Part shown: positions 16,419-24,548 of the stretch, piece after piece
Position numbering within the stretch: position 1 is the first letter of the stretch
Layout: each line of letters opens with the position of its first letter
Origin: Sandaracinus amylolyticus
GTDB taxonomy: Bacteria > Myxococcota_A > Polyangia > Polyangiales > Sandaracinaceae
Direction of reading: 5' to 3'
Length of the DNA stretch: 64,000 nucleotides
NCBI RefSeq assembly: GCF_021631985.1
Contig: NZ_CP070225.1
Location: 7,874,001-7,938,000, forward strand
The notes under the pieces: model-generated
Databases searched by the model: none
Told to the model about the DNA's origin: nothing
What the model saw: the letters and a program-made list of their open reading frames with translations, nothing else
Position numbers and translations under genes: made by a program

Positions 16419-19400
16419 TCAGTCCCGCGCTCGCTCGCGCACCGGCCCCGCCGCACCCGGCAGATCGGCGCTCACCAACACGAACTTGTTGTCGAGCCGC
16501 TCGTCGGTCACTTCCTCGACCGTCGCTCCGCGCAGCACGCTGCGCAGGTTCGCGAGCCGCTGGTGCTCGAGCAGGAAGTACACGCGCTGTCCGGGATGCG
16601 CGCGCACCCACTCGTTGAGCCGACGGTTGTCGAGATCGACGAACGCGTACACCGCGTTGCCGGTGTAGAAGTTCTCGCCCTTCCAGTTCATCTGCCAGGC
16701 GATCAGCGGCTCGTCCGCGCTGCGTCGTTCCTCGTAGTAGCGACGCACGAGCTCGCGCTGACCCCAGTGCGGCGAGAGATCGACGAGGTACACGTCGAGG
16801 CACCACACCGCGAAGAAGAACGCGACGCCGAAGAACGCACGCAGCGCGACCTGGCGCACGATCGGCAGCGCCGCGATCCCGATCACCACGCCCGCGGTGA
16901 TCGCAAACCCGGTGAGGATCGGCCGGTAGTCGAAGTGCTCCGGCCACGCGCGCTGATAGTTGTAGACGAACAGATGGATCAGTCGCTCGTAGCCGTGCGG
17001 GCGCGCCGACGTCACCCACGACAGATCACGACCCACCATCGCGAGGATCGCCGGCGCCGCGAAGAGCCCCGCGGTCGCCGCCGCCGGCGCCCAGCGCGGC
17101 GTCTCGCCGTCCTCCGCGACCCGATCACGCGGCTCGTCGCGCAGCAGCCACCACGCCGCTGCCGCGAGCGCGATGCCGAGCACGACCAGCGGGATCGTGT
17201 GCTCGCCGAACCACGGATGGCGCAGCACCCAGTCGCGCATCCGGTTCGCGGGCACGTCCTCGGGCACCACGCCCCGAACGTCGCCCCACATCCCCGCGAC
17301 GCCGATCACGATCGGCAGCGGCGCGATCGCCGCGACCACCGTGCCCGCGACCTTCTCGAGGTCGAAGCGCTCGAGATCGCTGCGCGGTCCGAAGAGCGCG
17401 TCCACCGCGATCCCCACCAGCGCGCCCGCCGCGGGCACCGCCGGGAAGATGTAGTGGTGGAACTTCGTGGTCATCCCGCTGAAGAGCACGAACGCGCCGG
17501 TGCCCCAGAGCCCGATGAACGCGAGCAGCTCGGCGCGCCGGTCGCGCGCTTCGGCGTCGGGATCGACCTGCGCCGACGCGACCGAAGGCGCGGGCAACGC
17601 CTCTGCGCTCACGGCCACCGGGGTCGCCGGCGCGAGCTTCATCGCGCCGCGGATCATCTGCACGATGCCGGCGACGATCGCGCCGTAGAACACGACGAAC
17701 CGACCGCCGCCCTCCGCCGCGCTCGCACCGGCGATCGTGAGGCCGATCCCGACCACCGCGATCACCGCGCCGATCAAGATGTCGCGCTGGCCCGCCGCGA
17801 CCTGCGCGGGATCCGCGGGCTTGCTCTCGGGCGCCGGTGCAGGCGCAGGAGCCGGCGGCTGCAGCGGCAGCTCGAGCTCGTCCGCGACGCGCTGCGTGGA
17901 CGCCGACACCGCCGCGCGCGCTCGCTCGCTCTCGCGGGTGCGCGTCGCGATCACGACCCACCCCGCGATCGCCAGCGGCGCGAGCGCGACCCACGGGAAG
18001 AGGCCGTAGCCCAGCTGCTCGAGGAAGTACTCCGCGCTCCCGGTGTCGCCGTGCACGCCCGCGGTCAGGCGGTTGATGTGATCGTGCACCAGCAGGCGAT
18101 CGGTGAAGCCCTGCCCGTGCCGGATGTACATCGCGACGTACCAGGGCAGCCCCACCGTCGCGACGATGAGGATGCCCACTGCGACGCGCAGCTGCCCTTC
18201 GAGCAGCAGATCCCAGCGCCGCGTCGCGATGAGCCAGAAGAGCGCGACCATGCCCGGCAGCGCGAAGCCGGGGATGCCCTTCGCCATGAACGAGAGCGCG
18301 CAGAAGAAGTAGAACGCGACCATCAGGAGCGAGCGCGCGCGGCGCTCGTTCCGCAAGAGCCACACGATCGCCGCGAGCCCCGCGAGCCAGAGCAAGCCCT
18401 GCACGAAGGGCTGCGCGAGGATGCCGTCGAACGCGGGCGCGACCTCGCGCGCCTCGGCGTTGCCGGGGTTCCCCGCGTTGCCCGCCGAGCCGAACATGAA
18501 GCGGTCGCGGTGCCACGCGAACCCGCCGGTCACGAGCGTCACGTTGCGCGTGATCAGCAGCATGATCTGCGGGATGCACGTCATCGCGAGCGCGCCGATC
18601 AGCGCGTGCTGTCCCGAGACCTCGATCGGCCCGAGGCGATAGCGCGTGACCTCGCGATCGGCGGGCGTCGCGATCGCGAGGCCGAGCATGCCCATCGCCA
18701 TCGTCATCGTGCTGACGAAGGGCATGTCGGTGATCGCCTGGTGCGCGAGGAAGAAGAAGTACGGCATCGTCGCGAGCACGAACGCGGCGACGACACCGGC
18801 GCGACGACCGAACCCGCGCGCCACGACGGCGTAGATCGCGAGCAGCGCGCCCATCGTCAGGAAGAAGTGCGGCAGGCGCAGCGCCCACTCGGGATGCGCG
18901 GGGTTCGCGTCGGGATGGAAGTCGACCCCGAGCGCGCTCATCGAGAGCGCCTCGATCCAGAAGATGAAGATCGGCTTCGACCAGAACCAGTCTTCCTGGG
19001 CCCACCACAGGCTGATCCAGTCGTCGCGCGCGAGGATCTCGCGGGCGACCTCGCCGTAGTGGGTCTCCCAGGGATCCCAGAGCCCGTAGGCGCCGAGGAA
19101 CGGCAGCACGATCGCGGCGCCGAGCACGAGCACCAACATCGCGGGGCGACGCAGCGCCGAGAGCGCGAGCGGCACCAGCGCAGCGACGATCGCGATCGGC
19201 AGCGCGTCGACGCCGCCGACCATCGCGCCGAGCACGACGATCACGATCGCGAGCGGCACCGTGATCACCGGCGCGAGGAAGATCGGCTCGCCGTCGCGCG
19301 CCCAGAGCGCGGTCTCGCGCCACGACACCGCGCCGGGCTCGCTCCGCGGCGCGAAGAGCCCGAGCAGATCGAGCAGCCCGAGCGTCGCGACCAGCGTCGT

Positions 19401-19625
19401 GATCATCCCGACGAGCGCGCCGTGCGACACCTGCTCGTGGAACGCCATCAGCGCGAACGTCGCGATGATGCCCACGCCGAAGATCACGCCGCCTCGCACG
19501 CGATGCGACGCGCCGCCGCTCGGCTTCGCAGGCTCGGGCTTCGAGGTGGTCGTCTTGCTCGACTTGCGGCCCTTCGGGCCCTCGCCCGTCGAGCTGCTGC
19601 CCGCTTCGTCGTCGCGCTCGCTCAT
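16419..19625 (-). CDS. ArnT/PMT-like polytopic glycosyltransferase
   Basis: A very large (1068-residue) membrane glycosyltransferase of the GT-C (GT39/GT83-like) type. After a polar N-terminal tail (about 1-40) come many TM helices. The first periplasmic loop carries PWETHYGEVAREILARDDW, equivalent to the catalytic acidic motif of ArnT/PMT enzymes, followed by SKPIFIFWIEA. A Pro/Ala linker (about residue 600) separates two hydrophobic halves, and a soluble C-terminal domain follows. Such enzymes transfer sugars from polyprenyl phosphates to lipid A or proteins. It is about twice the usual length; the extra TM half is unexplained. Substrate unknown. Confidence 0.82.
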   Translation of the reverse strand: MSERDDEAGSSSTGEGPKGRKSSKTTTSKPEPAKPSGGASHRVRGGVIFGVGIIATFALMAFHEQVSHGALVGMITTLVATLGLLDLLGLFAPRSEPGAVSWRETALWARDGEPIFLAPVITVPLAIVIVVLGAMVGGVDALPIAIVAALVPLALSALRRPAMLVLVLGAAIVLPFLGAYGLWDPWETHYGEVAREILARDDWISLWWAQEDWFWSKPIFIFWIEALSMSALGVDFHPDANPAHPEWALRLPHFFLTMGALLAIYAVVARGFGRRAGVVAAFVLATMPYFFFLAHQAITDMPFVSTMTMAMGMLGLAIATPADREVTRYRLGPIEVSGQHALIGALAMTCIPQIMLLITRNVTLVTGGFAWHRDRFMFGSAGNAGNPGNAEAREVAPAFDGILAQPFVQGLLWLAGLAAIVWLLRNERRARSLLMVAFYFFCALSFMAKGIPGFALPGMVALFWLIATRRWDLLLEGQLRVAVGILIVATVGLPWYVAMYIRHGQGFTDRLLVHDHINRLTAGVHGDTGSAEYFLEQLGYGLFPWVALAPLAIAGWVVIATRTRESERARAAVSASTQRVADELELPLQPPAPAPAPAPESKPADPAQVAAGQRDILIGAVIAVVGIGLTIAGASAAEGGGRFVVFYGAIVAGIVQMIRGAMKLAPATPVAVSAEALPAPSVASAQVDPDAEARDRRAELLAFIGLWGTGAFVLFSGMTTKFHHYIFPAVPAAGALVGIAVDALFGPRSDLERFDLEKVAGTVVAAIAPLPIVIGVAGMWGDVRGVVPEDVPANRMRDWVLRHPWFGEHTIPLVVLGIALAAAAWWLLRDEPRDRVAEDGETPRWAPAAATAGLFAAPAILAMVGRDLSWVTSARPHGYERLIHLFVYNYQRAWPEHFDYRPILTGFAITAGVVIGIAALPIVRQVALRAFFGVAFFFAVWCLDVYLVDLSPHWGQRELVRRYYEERRSADEPLIAWQMNWKGENFYTGNAVYAFVDLDNRRLNEWVRAHPGQRVYFLLEHQRLANLRSVLRGATVEEVTDERLDNKFVLVSADLPGAAGPVRERARD

Positions 19626-19731
19626 GCTGGAAAAACCAAGGCGCGGAGCATAGTCGGGTGGTCCAGAAGGGTCCACCAGCGCGCGTTGGGCAGGGTGAGG
19701 CGATCCGCGGCCGCTACAGAAACCGTAGCGC

Positions 19732-20616
19732 TCAGGGAACGCCGAAGGACACTCCGGTCTGCACCGGGACGTGGCTCGACTGATCGATCAACACGCCCGC
19801 GACCACACCGCCGGTCACCAACACCACGCCGACCGCGATCACCCAGAAGAGCGGGTCCTCGAGCACCGAGCCCCCCCCGCTCTGCTGCGTGCCACCGCCC
19901 CCGGCGCCACCGCCGCCCGGCACCGCCACCGCGGCGACGCGGCCCACCGTGCGCGGCTCGAACTCGCTGCCCACCAGCACGACCTGGTTGCCGTACGGAT
20001 CGAGCACCTCGACCCAGTACTCGATGCGATCCGCCGTGTCCGCGCCCGCGAGCGGGGCGAGCACCTCGGACTGCGCCTCGGCCTCGACGTCGGTGAACTG
20101 GACCTGCCCCTCGATGCGCCCGTGCACGCGAACCGTACGCGCCATCTGGAACGGATCGATCAGCGCCACGCGGACCGCGCTCTGCGCGCGCGCGATGCCG
20201 ACCTCGACACCCAGCTGCTCGGGACGCGCGCTCACGATGCCGCGCGCCTCGAGGTACGGCGCGCGAAGACGCGGCGGGACGGTGTCGTCGAGCTGCGCCT
20301 CGGGATCGACCGCGAGCATCCGCTGGAAGAAGTCGCGCGCGCCCTCGGCATCGCCGAGCGCGGCCGCGCTCACGCCGAGCAGCATGTAGATGCGCACCAG
20401 ACGATCGGGCGCGTGACCGCCCGCCTGGAGCGCCGCGCCCGCGTGCTCGAGCGTCTGCTCGAAGTCGACCTCGGTGTACGCCTGCTCCGCGGCCGTGAGC
20501 GGATCGACCGCCTCACCGCCGCCCCGACGGCGACGCTGTGCGTCGGCGCTGCTCGCCGAGATCACCACACCGATCATCAGCGCGAGGGCGACGAACGTAC
20601 GCTGGCTCGCGCGCAT
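19732..20616 (-). CDS. Secreted TPR protein with C-terminal TM anchor
   Basis: A 294-residue protein with a cleavable signal peptide (hydrophobic 8-24, ending ADAQ), an Arg/Gly patch, TPR-like helices (DPLTAAEQAYTEVDFEQTLEHAGAAL, AAALGDAEGARDFFQRMLAVDP), a beta-rich segment and one C-terminal TM helix (DPLFWVIAVGVVLVTGGVVAG). It is the last gene of an overlapping operon with a lipoprotein, a periplasmic binding protein and a Ser/Thr kinase; its ATG overlaps the preceding stop by one base. Such TPR-TM proteins accompany PEGA kinases in myxobacteria. A role in the kinase system is inferred. Confidence 0.8.
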   Translation of the reverse strand: MRASQRTFVALALMIGVVISASSADAQRRRRGGGEAVDPLTAAEQAYTEVDFEQTLEHAGAALQAGGHAPDRLVRIYMLLGVSAAALGDAEGARDFFQRMLAVDPEAQLDDTVPPRLRAPYLEARGIVSARPEQLGVEVGIARAQSAVRVALIDPFQMARTVRVHGRIEGQVQFTDVEAEAQSEVLAPLAGADTADRIEYWVEVLDPYGNQVVLVGSEFEPRTVGRVAAVAVPGGGGAGGGGTQQSGGGSVLEDPLFWVIAVGVVLVTGGVVAGVLIDQSSHVPVQTGVSFGVP

Positions 20617-21110
20617 CACGATCCTCCCGCCGCGCAGAACGACTCGGGCGTGCCCGGTGCGGCGGTCGCCGCCTCGAAGTCCATCGTGGGATGCAGCTGC
20701 ACCTGCACGTCGGGCCCGTCCACGTACACCTCGCCGATGCTGCAGCCCTGCAGGATGCGTCGATTGCCCGCGCTGAAGATCTCGACGACGTACGCGTGCG
20801 GGCCCTGCTCGAACTCGGGCAGCGACATCCCGCCGCGGATCGCGCACACGCTCGTCAGATCGGAGTCGAACACCGGCTCGATCGAGAACGACTGCGTCGG
20901 CAGCTCGTCGAGCAGCTGCGGGCACGCGCCCAGCTGATCCTGCGTCAGCGGGAACACCAGCACCCGCGCCTGCTCGCTGCGCATGAACGCGTCGGTGGTC
21001 GGGAAGTTCACGTCGACCGTCACCGGCGAAGGCGCGCACGCACCGAGCAGGAGCGACGCGATGAGGAGAGATCGTCGTGTCATCGGGGAAGCCGTGGTCT
21101 TACTGCTCAT
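20616..21110 (-). CDS. Small lipoprotein of the kinase operon
   Basis: A 164-residue lipoprotein: twin-Arg-containing leader MTRRSLLIASLLLGAC with the lipobox LGAC, then SPVTVDVNFPTTDAFMRSEQARVLVFPL. The mature part has four or more cysteines and ends LHPTMDFEAATAAPGTPESFC. The start at 21110 was preferred to an internal ATG at 21083 because it forms an ATGA overlap with the upstream gene. No family is recognised. Its place between the binding protein and TPR gene suggests an envelope component of the same system. Confidence 0.75.
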   Translation of the reverse strand: MSSKTTASPMTRRSLLIASLLLGACAPSPVTVDVNFPTTDAFMRSEQARVLVFPLTQDQLGACPQLLDELPTQSFSIEPVFDSDLTSVCAIRGGMSLPEFEQGPHAYVVEIFSAGNRRILQGCSIGEVYVDGPDVQVQLHPTMDFEAATAAPGTPESFCAAGGS

Positions 21111-22372
21111 TCGAGGATGCGCACGCGCTCGAAGGTCTCGCTCGTCGCTTCGAAACGCCAGAGCTCGTATGCGAGCGTCGCGTTGCCCTCGGCGTCGATG
21201 TCGGAGGGACCGGCCGCGCCTTCGTAGTTGATGGGACGTCCCTCGCGGATGAGGCGCAGGCCTTCGGCGAGGCGGCCCGCCTGCACCACCACGCCCGAGG
21301 GATCGTTGAGCTGGAACACGGCGTCGCGGATCGCGATCGGATCTTCGGCGGTGCCCGCCTTCGCGATCGCGAGTAGCACGAGCGCGGCCGCGTCGTAGAT
21401 GGTCGACGAGAATGCGACCGGATCGTTGCCGAACGTCGCGAAGAACTGGTCGCGGAACCGGTTGTACGCGGGCGTCTCGGGGTCGGTGACCGGCGCGGTG
21501 CCGTAGAAGTCGTCGATCAGCGCGGGGTTGCCGACCTCGGTCGCGAAGCCGGGCTGGCGCACGCCGTCGGTGCCGAACCACGTCACGTCGGGCTTCGACG
21601 AGAGCGAGTCCCAGTCACGCATGATGATGCCGGCCGACGCGGGGTATCCGATCAGCGCGATGCAGTCGGGCGGCGGCTGCGCGGAGGCGATCGCCATCAC
21701 CTGGGTCCGGTACGAGCTGAGCTCTTCCATGTACGGCACGCCCGCCGCGGGCGTGACGGTGCCGCCGAGCGCCGTGAAGCGCGCCGACGCCTGCTCCTGG
21801 AACGGACGACCGTAGTCGTTGTCCGCGAAGAGCACGCTGACGTTGCGGCAGCCCTGCGTGTACATCGCCTCGGCGAGCGCGGGCGCCTGGCGATCGTCGG
21901 GCGGCACGGTGCGGAAGAAGAAGCGATTCGCGGGCTCGAGCTCGCGGTTGATCTCGGTGAGGATCGGCGAGGTCGACAGACCGCTCGCGAGCAGCACCTG
22001 CGCGGGGCCGGTGGCTTCTTGATAGACGCGCACCGTCGCGCTCGACGCGGAGTCGCCGATGATCGCGATCACGCCGTCGTCGATCATGCGTTGCGCGACC
22101 GCGACGCCGATGTCGGCGCGGCTCTCGCCGTCCTGGATCATCAGATCGACACGACGCCCCGGGAGCACGCCGCCCGCGGAGTTCACCTCGCGCACCGCGA
22201 GCCGCGCCGAGTCGCGCCAGTCGGGCCCGTCGGCGCCGAGCTCGCCGGAGAGCGGCGCGATCATGCCGATGCGCACGGTCGCCGTGTCGTCGGTGGAGAG
22301 AGTTCGTTCGGGGGCACACCCGAGGAGCGCGAGCAACAGCGTGGCGAACACCACCAGCGATCTCGCGTTCAT
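21107..22372 (-). CDS. Branched-chain amino-acid-type periplasmic binding lipoprotein
   Basis: A 421-residue type-I periplasmic binding protein (Peripla_BP_6, LivJ/K-like) with a lipoprotein leader ending ALLGC. The domain opens with VRIGMIAPLSGELGADGPDWRDSARLAVREVN and contains LMIQDGESRADIGVAVAQRMI, VIAIIGDSASSATV, and VSVLFADNDYGRPFQEQ. No permease or ABC ATPase gene is present anywhere in the window. Instead it overlaps the stop codon of a Ser/Thr kinase by 4 bp. It may therefore be a ligand sensor rather than a transporter subunit. Confidence 0.88.
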   Translation of the reverse strand: MNARSLVVFATLLLALLGCAPERTLSTDDTATVRIGMIAPLSGELGADGPDWRDSARLAVREVNSAGGVLPGRRVDLMIQDGESRADIGVAVAQRMIDDGVIAIIGDSASSATVRVYQEATGPAQVLLASGLSTSPILTEINRELEPANRFFFRTVPPDDRQAPALAEAMYTQGCRNVSVLFADNDYGRPFQEQASARFTALGGTVTPAAGVPYMEELSSYRTQVMAIASAQPPPDCIALIGYPASAGIIMRDWDSLSSKPDVTWFGTDGVRQPGFATEVGNPALIDDFYGTAPVTDPETPAYNRFRDQFFATFGNDPVAFSSTIYDAAALVLLAIAKAGTAEDPIAIRDAVFQLNDPSGVVVQAGRLAEGLRLIREGRPINYEGAAGPSDIDAEGNATLAYELWRFEATSETFERVRILE

Positions 22373-24306
22373 CGCAGGCCCAACCTCCGCGTCGTGGTCT
22401 CACCGGCCCGGATCTCGACCTCGTAGGTCTCGCTGATCCCGGCTTCGTCGTTCACGAGGCGCAGCACGTGGCGACCCGCAGGAAGTCGCACGCGCACCAG
22501 CGGCGTGGTGCCGAGGTCGCGGCCGTTCAACGAGACGTTCGTCCACGGCGAGGTCACGAGCGAGAGGTGGCCCTCCTCGCCCACGCTCGGCGGCGGCGTG
22601 GTGGTCGGCGGCGTCGCGGTGGTGCTGGTCGTCGTGGTCGCCGCGGTCTCGCCGCCGCGTCCCCCGCGGGTGCGGCGCGATCCGCCGCCGCCGCGCGACG
22701 TGGCGGTGCGCGCGGGCTCGTCGGCGGTCTCGGCCTCGACCGGCGGATCGTCGGCGGGAGGCGGCGTGTCGGCGACGACCGGCGCGATCGGATCCGCCGC
22801 GACCGGGACGATCGGATCGGGCGGCGTCGGCGTCGCGATCGGAGGCACCACGACCGCACCGGTCGAATCGCCCGGCGCGGTCTCGTCGTCGCCACCGCGC
22901 GGCAGCACGACCGCCACCGCGACCGCGAGCAGCGCGACCGCGCCGACGACCACGAGCTGCCAGCCGAGCGCGCGCCGCTTCTGCTCGCGCGGCGCCTCCG
23001 CGGGCTGCGCGAACGCGCCCTGCTGCGAAGGCGCCGAGGGCGTGTACTGGCCCGAGGGCGTGTACTGACCCGAGGGGGTGTACTGACCCGAGCCACCGAA
23101 GGGCGCGGGCGTCGGCGTGACGCTCGTGACCCCGGGCGGAAGGCGCGAGGCGGTCGAGGGCGTCATGTGGGCGAACTGCCCCGAGATGCCGGCGTCGGGC
23201 ATGTTCGTGCCGGGCGAGCTCGGATCGACGAGGCGCTGGATCGAGCTCGCCCCGACCTCGATCGAGGCGAGACAGGCCGCGAGCTTCTCCTTGTGCGCCT
23301 TCTGCACTTCCTCGAAGCGCGTGTGCATCAGCTGCGCGATCGTCGCGCGCGTCGGCGCGTTGGGCTGCGTCGCGAGCCAGCGCTCCAGATCGCCGCGGAA
23401 CTCCTTCGCGCTCTGATAACGCGCCGACACGTCGCGCTGCAGCGCGCGCATCACGATGCCGTCGATCTCGGGCGGCACCGCAGGATTGTGGATGCTGGGC
23501 AGTCGAATCTCGCCCTGCAGCGTCTCCTGCAGCGTCGCGAGCTCGTTGACGCTCTTGAACAGACGCCGCGAGGTCAGCGCCTCCCAGAGCACGACGCCCA
23601 TGCTCCAGAGATCGGCGCGCTGATCGACGTTGTTCGTGAGGGCCTGCTCGGGCGCGATGTACGCGTATTTGCCCTTCACCACGCCGGTGCGCGTCTCGAC
23701 GACGTTCGACTCCGCCTTCGCGATGCCGAAGTCGAGCAGCTTCACCACGCCGTTGTAGGTGACGTAGATGTTCTGCGGGCTGACGTCGCGGTGCACCACG
23801 CCGAGCGCGCGGCCTTCGTAGCTCGTGAGGTCGTGCGCGTAGCCGAGCCCGTCGAGCGCGTCGGCGATCATGCGCGCCGCGAGCGGCACCGGCAGCAGCG
23901 TGCCCATCTGGGCGCTCGATCGGAGCAGCCGCTCGAGGCCCTGGCCGTCGAGGTACTCCATCGCGAGGAAGTGGTGGCCCGAGGCCTCGCCCACCTCGAG
24001 GGTCTGCACGCAGTGCGGGTGATCGAGCTGCGCCGCGAGGCGCGCCTCGTCGAGGAACATGTCGATGAAGCCGGGCTCGGCCTCGAGCTGCTGGTGCAGC
24101 CGCTTGAGCACCACGAGCTTCCGGAAGCCGCCCTTGCCCGCCATCACGGCGAGCAGGACCTCCGCCATGCCGCCGTGCCCGAGCTTGCCGATCAGCGTGT
24201 ACTTGCCGAACGGCTGAGGAGGGATCGCCTGCAGCGTGTAGGCTCGCGTCTCTTCCCCGCTGAGGGTGCCCGAGGCGCGGTTCGAACTGGCTCCAGGGCT
24301 CGTCAT
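22369..24306 (-). CDS. Transmembrane Ser/Thr protein kinase with PEGA domain
   Basis: A 645-residue Hanks-type kinase. The kinase domain (about 34-305) has the Gly loop GHGGMAEV, Lys68, Glu87, HRDVSPQN (172-179, catalytic Asp174), DFG at 192-194 and APE. A disordered linker with three GQYTPS repeats (about 410-430) leads to one TM helix (LVVVGAVALLAVAVAVVL). A Pro/Asp- and Arg/Gly-rich stretch follows, and then a PEGA domain (about 575-640, WTNVSLNGRDLGTTPLVRV) outside the membrane. It is the first gene of a four-gene operon with overlapping start/stop codons. It probably transduces an envelope signal. Confidence 0.93.
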   Translation of the reverse strand: MTSPGASSNRASGTLSGEETRAYTLQAIPPQPFGKYTLIGKLGHGGMAEVLLAVMAGKGGFRKLVVLKRLHQQLEAEPGFIDMFLDEARLAAQLDHPHCVQTLEVGEASGHHFLAMEYLDGQGLERLLRSSAQMGTLLPVPLAARMIADALDGLGYAHDLTSYEGRALGVVHRDVSPQNIYVTYNGVVKLLDFGIAKAESNVVETRTGVVKGKYAYIAPEQALTNNVDQRADLWSMGVVLWEALTSRRLFKSVNELATLQETLQGEIRLPSIHNPAVPPEIDGIVMRALQRDVSARYQSAKEFRGDLERWLATQPNAPTRATIAQLMHTRFEEVQKAHKEKLAACLASIEVGASSIQRLVDPSSPGTNMPDAGISGQFAHMTPSTASRLPPGVTSVTPTPAPFGGSGQYTPSGQYTPSGQYTPSAPSQQGAFAQPAEAPREQKRRALGWQLVVVGAVALLAVAVAVVLPRGGDDETAPGDSTGAVVVPPIATPTPPDPIVPVAADPIAPVVADTPPPADDPPVEAETADEPARTATSRGGGGSRRTRGGRGGETAATTTTSTTATPPTTTPPPSVGEEGHLSLVTSPWTNVSLNGRDLGTTPLVRVRLPAGRHVLRLVNDEAGISETYEVEIRAGETTTRRLGLR

Positions 24307-24387
24307 TCCTCCCCGAGTGACGAGTCTCGGATCGCCGACGTTGCCGTGTCAACGTCCGAACGCAGTGTTTTCCAGACCGAACGGCGA

Positions 24388-24425
24388 GTTTCCCAGTACG
24401 AAACGTGCACATCACGTTGGGAAAC
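24388..24425. promoter_or_regulatory. Nested inverted repeat upstream of the kinase operon
   Basis: Outer arms GTTTCCCA and TGGGAAAC (8 bp, perfect) enclose inner arms AACGTG and CACGTT. The element lies 82 bp upstream of the kinase start codon in a locally AT-richer stretch, and a degenerate direct copy (GTTTTCCAGACCGAACG) lies just beside it. It looks like an operator or a structured 5' leader for the kinase operon. Confidence 0.5.
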
Positions 24426-24521
24426 GAGGGGCGTCTTTGCAGCCCGATTGGATCGTCGATGTGCGCTGGGGGCTGGGAGCGACGATTGTTTTCGCGAACA
24501 AGAATGCCAATCGCCGCACCG

Positions 24522-24548
24522 GAGAGTGCCAGTCTGATTGGCACTCTC
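24522..24548. terminator. Hairpin at the 3' end of the amylase gene
   Basis: Perfect 10-bp arms GAGAGTGCCA and TGGCACTCTC flank a 7-nt loop. The right arm touches the stop codon of the amylase gene (stop at 24547-24549, minus strand). It separates the amylase from the divergent upstream region of the kinase operon and probably terminates the ackA-pduL/amylase transcript. Confidence 0.6.

Noticed and set aside
16284-20096. A very long plus-strand open frame (over 1200 codons) opposite the glycosyltransferase
   Set aside because: Its sequence is Arg/His/Asp-rich with no domain, the expected antisense shadow of a GC-biased membrane-protein gene.
22468-24537. Long plus-strand open frame opposite the kinase
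   Set aside because: Antisense to a kinase with complete motifs; its product is Arg-rich and domain-free.
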